13,311 bases of DNA from JABDJZ01 sp047611125. GTDB lineage: Bacteria > Bacteroidota > Rhodothermia > Rhodothermales > UBA10348. The stretch spans positions 1 to 13,311 of the forward strand of contig JBLFXH010000077.1 in the NCBI GenBank assembly GCA_047611125.1. The letters run 5' to 3'. The notes under the pieces are model-generated. The model was not told where the DNA came from and ran no database searches. It saw only the letters and a program-made list of their open reading frames with translations. Positions within the stretch are counted from its first letter, which is position 1. Every line of letters starts with the position of its first letter. A program made the translations under genes and the position numbers. This document shows positions 7,060 through 13,311 of the stretch, one piece after another.

Positions 7060-7830
7060 ATGAATGTGATGAACCGACTCTGCCTTTTCCTTCTTCTGGT
7101 CTGCTGCGCCCATCTGGACGCGAGCGCTCAGGATCGCTCGCGATTCCTTCGATGGATGAAAAGCGACGTCTCGGCCCTGGGATCCTCCGTGCTCCGGCAT
7201 GCTCCCGCCGCTAGCGGCGCGGCGGCGGGCCTTCTGATGGGAGCACAATTCATCGACCCCGTCATGAACGACGGCGTTCGAGCCTGGTCTTCGGGTTCTG
7301 TTGACCGCTTCTTGGACAGCACCAACCCCATGGGTGGCCCTGCGGTGACCGCCAAGGTTGCTGGAGTCTTCGGTCTGACGCTCCTCTTGGGTGACGCAAA
7401 GTCTCAAAACGCTGCGTTTACGAGTCTTGAGTCGCTGTTGCTCGCCGGTGGCCTGTCTTATGGACTCAAGTACGCGTTTGGGCGAGGCCGGCCCGATGAA
7501 GGCTATGCTCCCAACCATTTTGAACCGTTCTCCGGGCACTCATCCTTCCCCTCTGGACACACCACGACGGCCTTCGCCATTATCGTCCCATGGGCCGTGT
7601 ACTATCGAACACCGGTTGCTCGTGGCCTCTTGCTGCTCCCGCTCGGGACTGCCCTCGCGCGACTAGACAGGGATAAACACTGGGCGACCGATGTGCTCGC
7701 CGGTGGCACTATTGGCTCACTCACGGCAATTTTCCTAGCCCGCCGGCACCAGGGCCGCACCCAGCGAAGCAGAGGCAACCCGGCGGTTCGCGTTGCCCCG
7801 GGACACGCTAGCATTTCCTTCCGGTTCTAG
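7060..7830 (+). CDS. Exported PAP2-superfamily phosphatase
   Basis: 256 aa. The three PAP2 active-site motifs are intact: K137-x6-R144-P145 (KYAFGRGRP), P164-S-G-H167, and R201-x5-H207-x3-D211 (RLDRDKHWATD). The family removes phosphate from lipid phosphates or pyrophosphates such as phosphatidate or undecaprenyl pyrophosphate; the substrate cannot be read from the sequence. A signal peptide (residues 1-24, cleavage near ASA|Q) precedes several hydrophobic helices (about 52-64, 98-112, 122-136, 171-183, 186-200, 211-226). The C-terminus is Arg-rich and then ends ASISFRF, a strand-like tail with terminal Phe. The ATG at 7060 is used; an alternative ATG is at 7069. It lies 30 nt after dnaE on the same strand and may be read through from it. 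No Shine-Dalgarno is seen. Confidence 0.9.
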   Translation: MNVMNRLCLFLLLVCCAHLDASAQDRSRFLRWMKSDVSALGSSVLRHAPAASGAAAGLLMGAQFIDPVMNDGVRAWSSGSVDRFLDSTNPMGGPAVTAKVAGVFGLTLLLGDAKSQNAAFTSLESLLLAGGLSYGLKYAFGRGRPDEGYAPNHFEPFSGHSSFPSGHTTTAFAIIVPWAVYYRTPVARGLLLLPLGTALARLDRDKHWATDVLAGGTIGSLTAIFLARRHQGRTQRSRGNPAVRVAPGHASISFRF

Positions 7831-7859
7831 CCTGGGACGGACGGGTACGGCGTTTGCGA

Positions 7860-7877
7860 GGTGGTATAGGGTCCACC
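7860..7877 (+). promoter_or_regulatory. Leader hairpin before the SleB-like gene
   Basis: GGTGG (7860-7864), an 8-nt loop, then CCACC (7873-7877), ending 13 nt before the ATG at 7891. An outer, imperfect pairing of CTGGGACG (7832-7839) with CGTCCAG (7884-7890) could enclose it. No U-run follows, so it is not a standard terminator. The significance is uncertain. Confidence 0.3.
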
Positions 7878-7890
7878 AAACAGCGTCCAG

Positions 7891-8625
7891 ATGCGGAATA
7901 TCCTTCCATTTGTCCTCCTACTGTCGATTGTTCTTCCGGCGAATGCCCAGTCTGACACTGCGCTAGAACGGGTGAACCGGCTCACTCCGATGGCCATGGA
8001 CGAAGTCCTGTGGTTGGCTCGAGGCCTGTACTCTGAAAGTGATCGTGCCGACGAGCAGGAGTTGGTAGGCTGGGTGATTCGAAATCGTGTGGAGACGGAC
8101 TTCCGTGGAGACAGCTACCGCGAGGTCATTCTCGAGCCTCGCCAGTTCAGCGCTTTCAATACCCCCTCCGAACGCCGCGACTACATCCTGGGCCTTGATC
8201 AGGAAGACGTTGTTCCAAGCTGGATGTCCGCGCTCAACGTTGCGCTGGAAGTCCATGGCTCGGGTGCTTCGGAGAGGCCATTTCCCATCGAGACTCGGCA
8301 TTTCTACAGCCCGGTGTCCATGGTTGGAGGCGCCCGCCCCAACTGGGCCTCGGCTGGTACGGAACTCTCATCCACCGATCTCGGCGTAGACCCGGATAGA
8401 TTTAGGTTTTTTTCGGGAATAGACCAGTCACGGGAAGAGGCATTGGCGGCTGGCGATCCGGCCACAGATCCCATTACGGCGTCAGACAAGATCGACGCGA
8501 AGCGCATAGAGCAGCAGGAGCGTGCTGCCAAGCGCGGGTCCACGGTGCGTGGGACCGTTCGCGTAAGGCGATTCAGCGGCAAGGTCTCCCGACCCCGTCG
8601 TCCGCGTCGCGGCGCTGGCTCCTGA
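7891..8625 (+). CDS. Secreted cell-wall hydrolase, SleB (Hydrolase_2) type
   Basis: 244 aa. A signal peptide covers residues 1-19 (cleavage near ANA|Q). The SleB/CwlJ catalytic domain spans about 33-155: LARGLYSES with the expected catalytic Glu at E49, VGWVIRNRV (59-67), a PRQFSAFN segment (83-90), and RHFYSPVSM (136-144). The family are lytic transglycosylase-like peptidoglycan hydrolases, first known from spore germination but widespread in non-sporulating bacteria, so the likely role here is wall remodelling in the periplasm. After the domain comes an acidic/Ala linker and a strongly basic tail (about 212-241, rich in Arg and Lys). No SPOR, LysM or other recognised wall-binding domain is visible. 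No clear Shine-Dalgarno. The gene lies 60 nt after the PAP2 phosphatase, so two envelope genes sit in tandem. Confidence 0.85.
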   Translation: MRNILPFVLLLSIVLPANAQSDTALERVNRLTPMAMDEVLWLARGLYSESDRADEQELVGWVIRNRVETDFRGDSYREVILEPRQFSAFNTPSERRDYILGLDQEDVVPSWMSALNVALEVHGSGASERPFPIETRHFYSPVSMVGGARPNWASAGTELSSTDLGVDPDRFRFFSGIDQSREEALAAGDPATDPITASDKIDAKRIEQQERAAKRGSTVRGTVRVRRFSGKVSRPRRPRRGAGS

Positions 8626-8682
8626 AACCGGACGCAGCCACAGAATCCGGAACTCCGCCTCTGACCGCCGCTACAAGCGGGC

Positions 8683-8967
8683 GTGTCAAACCCAGTCTCC
8701 AGACTTCCCCGCCGATTCCTGATCATGCTGGTGCGCGGGTATCAGCTCATGATATCCCCGCACATGGCCTCGTCGTGCAACTTCACACCTACCTGCTCCG
8801 GGTACGCGGTCCAGGCGCTAAAGAAGTATGGCGCGCTGAAGGGATCGATACTGGCAGGACATCGCATTCTGCGGTGTCACCCTTGGGGAGGCCATGGCAT
8901 CGACCCGCCGGTCTGGTATTCAGAGCAGGGATCCCGCACAGTGGAGGCTCATGAACACGGTTCCTGA
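8683..8967 (+). CDS. yidD: Membrane protein insertion efficiency factor YidD
   Basis: 94 aa with the family signature: LVRGYQLMISP (16-26), C32-x-F-x-PTCSGYA (C32, C38), ALKKYGALKGS, and RILRCHPWGGHGIDPP with C65. YidD is a small inner-membrane-associated protein thought to help YidC/Sec insert membrane proteins. It starts with GTG at 8683, giving the usual short N-terminal leader (SRLPRRFLIML). An ATG at 8725 is the alternative but would leave little before the conserved YQ..ISP. No rpmH, rnpA or yidC is beside it, unlike the common arrangement. Its last 17 bases overlap moaB. Confidence 0.93.
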   Translation: MSNPVSRLPRRFLIMLVRGYQLMISPHMASSCNFTPTCSGYAVQALKKYGALKGSILAGHRILRCHPWGGHGIDPPVWYSEQGSRTVEAHEHGS

Positions 8968-9457
8968 GAAGCATCGTGCAGCAGCCGGACGCGCCTCGCT
9001 AGCCTGCGCCGTTCTGACGTGTAGCGATACCCGGACTCCGGAAAACGATACCAGCGGAGCACTGATGTGCGAATTGCTGGAAGCCGCCGGGCATCGAGTG
9101 GAGCTTTACGAAATAGTTCGGGAGCACCCGGGCCAGGTTCATGAGGCCATCGGGCGAGCATCAACTACTTGCGCTGTCATTCTGCTCAACGGAGGAACTG
9201 GGATATCCCGTCGTGACGGCACTATTGAGGCCGTGCGTCAGTTCATCGAACGCGAACTGCCGGGGTTTGGCGAGCTATTCCGCATGCTCTCCTATCAAGA
9301 AATCGGAGCCGCTGCGATGCTATCACGTGCGTTGGCCGGCACGCGGGAGCACGTTGCCGTGTTCGCAACGCCAGGGTCCACACCGGCAGTCCGACTAGCG
9401 GTTGAGCAACTCATTATCCCGGAGCTCCGACATCTGTCCGCGCTCCTTGTGACCTAG
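8951..9457 (+). CDS. moaB: Molybdenum cofactor biosynthesis protein MoaB (molybdopterin adenylyltransferase family)
   Basis: 168 aa, the usual MoaB length. Conserved features are LTCSDTRTPENDTSG (22-36), the nucleotide/molybdopterin-binding NGGTGISRRDGTIEA (80-94), FRMLSYQEIGAAAMLSRALAG (110-130) and ATPGSTPAV (139-147). The fold is that of MogA, which adenylates molybdopterin before metal insertion. The PGFGE..FRMLS segment is MoaB-like. The ATG at 8951 is chosen because GGAGG (8943-8947) lies just before it, though spaced only 3 nt, and homology starts soon after. A longer frame to 8894 lies inside yidD. It overlaps yidD by 17 bp, suggesting translational coupling. No other molybdenum cofactor gene or molybdoenzyme is in view. 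Confidence 0.92.
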   Translation: MNTVPEKHRAAAGRASLACAVLTCSDTRTPENDTSGALMCELLEAAGHRVELYEIVREHPGQVHEAIGRASTTCAVILLNGGTGISRRDGTIEAVRQFIERELPGFGELFRMLSYQEIGAAAMLSRALAGTREHVAVFATPGSTPAVRLAVEQLIIPELRHLSALLVT

Positions 9458-9458
9458 G

Positions 9459-10676
9459 CTACTCGTACCGGAGCGCCTCGATCGGATTCAACGCTGCCGC
9501 CTTACGGGCTGGATAGAACCCGAAGAAGATCCCCACGGCCGCTGAGAACACAATCGCTATCATCACGGTGTCGGTATTCACAAGCGTCTGCCAGCCCATC
9601 ACGTTTCCGAGGACCGAGGCCCCCGCAAACCCGAGACCTACTCCAACGGCACCGCCCAAGATGCTCATCACAATGCTCTCGATGAGAAATTGGGTTAGCA
9701 CGTCCCTTCCACGGGCGCCAATGGCCATTCTGATACCAATTTCCCGAGTCCGTTCGGTCACGGAGACCAGCATGATGTTCATGATGCCGATACCGCCTAC
9801 GAGAAGCGAAATTCCGGCGATAGCCGCGAGCAGAAGCGTCATAACCTCCGTCGTGCCAGCCGCCGCTTCGGTGAGCTCCGATTGGTTCTTGATCTCAAAG
9901 TCGTCGGCCTCCCAGGCAGCCAGGCTGTGGGACTCACGCATGATAGCCTTCATCTCCTCCTGGGCAGCGGGAATGTCACCCGGCGATGAGGTCGATGCAA
10001 GAATCTGAGATACAAAATTCCACCTGCTCAAGCGAGTGCCCACTGTCGTATGCGGGGCGAGGATCGTGTCGTCCTGATCCGTGCCTTCGGCTGTCTGGCC
10101 TTTCGGCGCTAGGACACCGATAACCTGAATCGGGACATTGCGAACTCGAATGGTCTGGCCTATCGGGTCATCGTCCCCAAACAGCTCACGAGCTACGGTG
10201 GCACCCAAGACAGCAATTTTCTTTCCCTGGCGGACATCCGCGGCAACAAAGAATGAACCACTAGACACTGGCCAGTCCCGAATCAGCGGGTAGTCCACGT
10301 CCACACCGTTGATGCGTGTCCGCCAGTTGCCCCGGGGGCCTACGGCCTGCGTGAACGTGGTGACCACCGGCGATATCGCCGACAGGTACATGCTCTCGTT
10401 TCGGAGCTTCTCGGCATCATCTAGCTGGAGGCGGTTGAAACTCCCGGCTCCTCGACTCACGCCGCCCGCCGAACTCGCTCCCGGGGAAATGACCAGCATG
10501 TTGGTCCCCAGATTCTGTATCTGCCGTTCGATCTGGCTCTTAGCCCCATCGCCCACAGCGACCATCACGATCACGGCGCCAACCCCAATTATGATGCCCA
10601 GCATGGTCAGCAGGGTGCGCATCTTATTTTTGATGATGCTCTTCCCGGCGACCTTGATCAGATTTGATCCACGCAT
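9459..10676 (-). CDS. MacB/FtsX-type ABC transporter permease
   Basis: 405 aa. Typical MacB permease topology: one transmembrane helix near the N-terminus (about 20-42, MLGIIIGVGAVIVMVAV), a large periplasmic domain with the MacB_PCD pattern (about 43-275, including VLGATVARELFG and GQTIRVRNVPIQVIGVL), then three helices at about 278-303, 331-354 and 372-388. The cytoplasmic coupling segment VTERTREIGIRMAIGA and the terminal PARKAAALNPIEALRYE are hallmarks of the family. Such permeases transmit ATP-driven movement to the periplasm (mechanotransmission) to expel drugs, peptides or lipoproteins. It is the last gene of the efflux operon, 12 nt after the ATPase, with no Shine-Dalgarno of its own in the gap. 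Its stop codon is one base from the moaB stop. Confidence 0.93.
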   Translation of the reverse strand: MRGSNLIKVAGKSIIKNKMRTLLTMLGIIIGVGAVIVMVAVGDGAKSQIERQIQNLGTNMLVISPGASSAGGVSRGAGSFNRLQLDDAEKLRNESMYLSAISPVVTTFTQAVGPRGNWRTRINGVDVDYPLIRDWPVSSGSFFVAADVRQGKKIAVLGATVARELFGDDDPIGQTIRVRNVPIQVIGVLAPKGQTAEGTDQDDTILAPHTTVGTRLSRWNFVSQILASTSSPGDIPAAQEEMKAIMRESHSLAAWEADDFEIKNQSELTEAAAGTTEVMTLLLAAIAGISLLVGGIGIMNIMLVSVTERTREIGIRMAIGARGRDVLTQFLIESIVMSILGGAVGVGLGFAGASVLGNVMGWQTLVNTDTVMIAIVFSAAVGIFFGFYPARKAAALNPIEALRYE

Positions 10677-10688
10677 TGTTCTTTGTGC

Positions 10689-11447
10689 TTAGGCGAGGAC
10701 GCTGTCAGGATCCAGCGCGGCAACCGCATCGGCTGCGCTGCGCGGCACCTGCTGCTCGTCCCGGATGATCTTCCCGTCCTTCAATTCGATGATTCGCTTG
10801 GCGTATTCCGCCACATCATGCTCGTGGGTCACAAGCAAAACGGTGATCCCCTGATCATTGAGCGTCTGGAAGAGATCCATGACCTCCACCGACGTCCGCG
10901 AATCCAGGTTTCCCGTAGGCTCGTCGGCTAGCAAAATGGCCGGCTTTGTCACGAGAGCGCGTGCGATGGCCACTCGCTGCTGCTGACCGCCAGACAATTC
11001 CGAGGGAACGTGATCTACACGATCGCCGAGCCCTACCAACTCGAGCGCGGCCTTGGCCAGTTCCTTGGTCTTCTTCTTACCCGGAGTCCGATCGTAGAGG
11101 AGCGGCAGCTCCACATTCTCAAGGGCCGAGGTCCGCGGAAGCAGATTGAAGCCCTGAAAGACGAAGCCAATTTTCTGGTTGCGGATGTCTGCCAACTCAT
11201 TCTTGCTGAGCGTTTCCACCCGAATACCGTCCAGCGTGTAGGACCCTTCGCTGGGGTAATCCAGGCACCCGATGATGTTCATCATCGTCGATTTGCCCGA
11301 TCCCGAGGCACCCATGATTGCGATTAGCTCGCCGGGTACCACGTCAAGGTCTACGCCAGCCAGCGCGTGCACCTTGTTGGATCCCATGGTGTAGGTCTTC
11401 CGAAGACCCCGAACCTGCATGACAGGCTCTTGTGTGTTTTCAGACAT
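10689..11447 (-). CDS. MacB/LolD-type ABC transporter ATP-binding protein
   Basis: 252 aa. A complete nucleotide-binding domain: Walker A GASGSGKST (46-54), Q-loop Q98 in VFQGFNLLPR, signature LSGGQQQR (151-158), Walker B ILLADEP (171-177) with TGNLD, and H-loop H208 in LLVTHEH. The GFNLLPRTSALENVELPL segment and the TGNLDSRTS D-loop are typical of the MacB/LolD/FtsE group. A short C-terminal extension (about 232-252) follows the domain. Unlike E. coli MacB, ATPase and permease are separate genes. AGAGG (plus 11456-11460) lies 8 nt before the ATG. The gene is 13 nt after the membrane-fusion protein. It powers the pump from the cytoplasmic face. Confidence 0.95.
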   Translation of the reverse strand: MSENTQEPVMQVRGLRKTYTMGSNKVHALAGVDLDVVPGELIAIMGASGSGKSTMMNIIGCLDYPSEGSYTLDGIRVETLSKNELADIRNQKIGFVFQGFNLLPRTSALENVELPLLYDRTPGKKKTKELAKAALELVGLGDRVDHVPSELSGGQQQRVAIARALVTKPAILLADEPTGNLDSRTSVEVMDLFQTLNDQGITVLLVTHEHDVAEYAKRIIELKDGKIIRDEQQVPRSAADAVAALDPDSVLA

Positions 11448-11460
11448 CGAGGTGGCCTCT

Positions 11461-12765
11461 TTAGAATCCGCCCAGGCGACGCCCGGTCGTAGTGGGCTGC
11501 CGGAAGGGATTCGCGGCAGGTCCGTCTTCGGAAATCGTCACGCCGGCGATGAGCTGCATACCGTCTTCCAGATTGCGGCCATCCACCTGGGTCATGGTAC
11601 CATCGGAGAGGCCGGTCCGCACGCGGGCTGCGCTTAGCGCGCCCGCGTCATCCACGTACCAGAGCATTCCAGTGTCGCCTCCACCAACTCCAGCCTGGCC
11701 CCCTCCTGCCCAGCCGCCTCCAGCCGAACCTCGGGCGGCTTGTCCGGCGCTGGCTGCGCCATCCGGTGCCGCTCCGCCTGACGCTGCACCTCCGTCGGTA
11801 CCTCCACGCGCTTCGCGCTCGGCCACCATGCGTTCACGGAAATCGGCCATCATCTCCTCAGTCGGGCGGAATCGAAGCGCCGCGTTCGGCACCTTGAAGA
11901 CATCCGCCACGCTCTCGACCAAGAACTCAACGGTGGCCGTCATGCCTGGAAGGAGTCGTCCATCGGTGTTATCCACGTCCACAACGGCCGTGTACGTCAC
12001 CACATTATCCTGCGTTGAGGACTGGAGGCGCACCTGTCGGACATTACCCACAAAGGTTACATCATCGTAGGCCTGAACCGTGAAACGCACCGTCTGACCG
12101 TCTTTGATCTGGCCGATATCGGCCTCGTCCACCGAGGCGAGGATTTCAAGCTTGGCGAGGTCGTTCGCCAGCAGGAACAGCTGTGGCGTCGACATGCTGG
12201 CTGCAACCGTCTGGCCTTCCTCAACACTGCGCTCGATCACAACGCCGCTCATAGGTGCGTAGATGCGGGAGTATCCGAGATTGCGCTCAGCACGCTCCAG
12301 CGAAATCTCAGCAGACGCGAGGTTGGCTTCTGCCAGTTCAAGGTTGTACAGCGCGGTATTCAACTCGACGTCGGTCGAGAAAGCCTGGTCGTGCAGCTTC
12401 TGGATTCGCGCTAGTTCCACCGCGGAAAACTTCCGCTGCGCCAAGTTGCGACGAAGGGCGGTCTTGGCATCCAGCTTCGCACTGACCAGGAGCGTCGTGT
12501 CGATACGGGCCATCAACTGGCCGCGGCGTACCTGGTCATTGAAGTCCACAAATATCCGGTCAATCAGGCCCGAGACCTGCGTACCCACCTGAACCATGGT
12601 GACGGCCTTCAGATTACCGGTAGACGTGACCACGGCTTCGAGATCACCGTGCTCCAGGGTGACGAAGCGGTAGCTAGTTGTGGGCTCGCCTTGTCCGCCG
12701 GCGAAGCGCCAAGCGGCGGCTGCGACGACCAGTAGGACAGCGATTACGGCGACAATACGTTTCAT
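11461..12765 (-). CDS. MacA-type periplasmic membrane-fusion protein (HlyD/RND-like adaptor)
   Basis: 434 aa. An N-terminal anchor or signal segment (4-20) is followed by the MacA/HlyD layout: barrel-sandwich half (VQVGTQVSGLIDRIFVDFNDQVRRGQLMARID, about 58-89), a long alpha-helical hairpin (about 97-163), the second half (IYAPMSGVVIERSVEEGQTV, 168-187), a beta-barrel domain (about 205-285) and a membrane-proximal domain with PNAALRFRP (293-301). It would link the inner-membrane ABC permease to an outer-membrane channel. Between the last two strands of the membrane-proximal domain sits a charged helix (302-319) and then a Gly/Ala-rich, low-complexity stretch (about 321-365). It is the first gene of the operon. 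GAGAGG (plus 12775-12780) lies 9 nt before the ATG. No TolC-like channel gene is present in the window. Confidence 0.93.
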   Translation of the reverse strand: MKRIVAVIAVLLVVAAAAWRFAGGQGEPTTSYRFVTLEHGDLEAVVTSTGNLKAVTMVQVGTQVSGLIDRIFVDFNDQVRRGQLMARIDTTLLVSAKLDAKTALRRNLAQRKFSAVELARIQKLHDQAFSTDVELNTALYNLELAEANLASAEISLERAERNLGYSRIYAPMSGVVIERSVEEGQTVAASMSTPQLFLLANDLAKLEILASVDEADIGQIKDGQTVRFTVQAYDDVTFVGNVRQVRLQSSTQDNVVTYTAVVDVDNTDGRLLPGMTATVEFLVESVADVFKVPNAALRFRPTEEMMADFRERMVAEREARGGTDGGAASGGAAPDGAASAGQAARGSAGGGWAGGGQAGVGGGDTGMLWYVDDAGALSAARVRTGLSDGTMTQVDGRNLEDGMQLIAGVTISEDGPAANPFRQPTTTGRRLGGF

Positions 12766-12985
12766 CAGGGTAGCCCTCTCGGGCGATAACTCCCATCGAG
12801 GGAGGATATTTTAGCGCCGCACAGAACTGCGGTTTTGAGGCCGATACGCGGACTGCTTGGGCGCGTTTCGGGCGTTGCCCAAATGCCGTAGTTCCGTGAC
12901 ACTTCTGTGACTGGGCACCGAGATCGGGTGAACCCTCCGAGACGCGGCGCGTTCGTACCGGCTGCCCATCCCACCCCCTTTGTTT
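12766..12985. other. Divergent regulatory region between the efflux operon and cysS
   Basis: These 220 bp carry the promoters for both directions. Towards the efflux operon there is a TAAAAT -10-like box (plus 12808-12813) but no good -35. An inverted repeat TTGGGC-N14-GCCCAA (12857-12882) and a direct repeat GTGAC (12896-12900 and 12907-12911, offset 11 bp) lie in the middle and could be regulator sites. Before cysS I see only an A/T-rich TTTGTTT and no Shine-Dalgarno. All are weak by eye. Confidence 0.4.
12774..12802 (-). promoter_or_regulatory. Hairpin covering the ribosome binding site of the membrane-fusion protein gene
   Basis: On the minus strand, CCCTC (12802-12798) can pair with GAGGG (12778-12774), which is part of the ribosome binding site. 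An inner GGG/CCC pairing (12794-12792 with 12783-12781) is separated by a small internal loop of 3 and 2 nt and closed by an 8-nt loop. The structure would partly hide the Shine-Dalgarno of the efflux operon. It is modest in stability and not confirmed. Confidence 0.4.
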
Positions 12986-13311
12986 ATGGACTCCGGCTCA
13001 CAAATCAGGCTTTACAATACCCTCTCCAACAGCGTCGAAGACCTGAAACTCGTGGAGGCCGGTAGCCTGGCATTCTATTCCTGTGGGCCGACTGTGTATT
13101 CGTACGCCCACATTGGAAACTTCCGGTCCTTCCTGACAGCCGATCTCATTTTCCGTTTGGGCCGGACACTTGGACTGGATGTAACCTACGTGACCAACGT
13201 CACCGATGTAGGCCATCTGACCGAGGACGACTCGGCCGATTCCGAGGGCGAAGACCGGATGGCGAAAGCCCTGCAGTCAAAAGAGGGCGAGCGGTTCTCC
13301 AATGTCTGGGA
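12986..13311 (+). CDS. cysS: Cysteinyl-tRNA synthetase (partial, N-terminal 108 residues)
   Basis: The reading frame from ATG 12986 runs off the right edge. It shows the class I CysRS N-terminus: RLYNTLSNSVEDL, then YSCGPTVYSYAHIGNFRSFLTAD with the first zinc-ligand Cys (C33) and the HIGH-type motif as HIGN (42-45), then VTYVTNVTDVGHLTEDD (67-82). It charges tRNA-Cys with cysteine in the cytoplasm. The usual NVTDxDDK is replaced by NVTDVGHLTEDD, a variant I associate with one branch of bacterial CysRS. No Shine-Dalgarno precedes the start, only an A/T-rich TTTGTTT. It is divergent from the efflux operon. Confidence 0.95.
   Translation, partial: MDSGSQIRLYNTLSNSVEDLKLVEAGSLAFYSCGPTVYSYAHIGNFRSFLTADLIFRLGRTLGLDVTYVTNVTDVGHLTEDDSADSEGEDRMAKALQSKEGERFSNVW

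Noticed and set aside
8894..8950. Earlier start for moaB inside yidD
   Set aside because: The added residues are the out-of-frame reading of conserved yidD codons. The ATG at 8951 follows GGAGG.
11492..12070. Plus-strand 192-codon frame opposite the membrane-fusion protein
   Set aside because: The Pro/Ala/Ser-rich product mirrors the Gly/Ala-rich insert on the true coding strand, and no domain or ribosome binding site supports it.
1..13311. CRISPR array, tRNA or rRNA gene, insertion sequence, defence or phage module
   Set aside because: I saw no regularly spaced repeats, no cloverleaf-like segment, no transposase or integrase and no long terminal repeats. Almost all the sequence is taken by ordinary genes.

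Overview
The window looks like an ordinary chromosomal stretch of a moderately GC-rich, Gram-negative-type bacterium. The best lineage guess is Bacteroidota/Rhodothermota. A DUF3078 outer-membrane-type protein sits beside a short Hc1-type histone H1-like protein, a pairing typical of that group. Several genes, including dnaE and cysS, lack a recognisable Shine-Dalgarno sequence, and cysS has an A/T-rich TTTGTTT just before its ATG. The lineage call is inference. No RNA gene, insertion sequence, prophage or CRISPR array is visible, and no gap between genes exceeds 300 bases.

Layout from left to right. (1) A minus-strand block (3385 down to 1) holds a degenerate acetylglutamate-kinase-like protein, the small Hc1-like nucleoid protein, a DUF3078 protein, and a polytopic membrane protein ending in a gluzincin (HELVH...E) metallopeptidase domain that runs off the left edge. 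A strong rho-independent terminator separates the Hc1-like gene from DUF3078. (2) A plus-strand block (3532-9457) holds dnaE (DNA polymerase III alpha), a secreted PAP2 phosphatase, a secreted SleB-type cell-wall hydrolase, yidD and moaB. The last two overlap. (3) A minus-strand operon (12765 down to 9459) encodes a MacAB-type tripartite efflux system: membrane-fusion protein, ATPase, then FtsX/MacB-type permease, with 12-13 nt between genes. Its last stop codon lies one base from the moaB stop. No TolC-like outer-membrane channel is in view. (4) After a divergent intergenic region of about 220 bp, cysS (cysteinyl-tRNA synthetase) starts on the plus strand and runs off the right edge.

Functionally the window mixes housekeeping genes (replication, tRNA charging, membrane insertion) with envelope functions (lipid phosphatase, peptidoglycan hydrolase, efflux pump, outer-membrane protein, membrane peptidase). 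I see no clearly new multi-gene system. The items most worth a second look are the membrane-embedded gluzincin, the degenerate amino-acid-kinase protein, the terminator placed immediately before DUF3078, and the hairpin that covers the ribosome binding site of the efflux operon.
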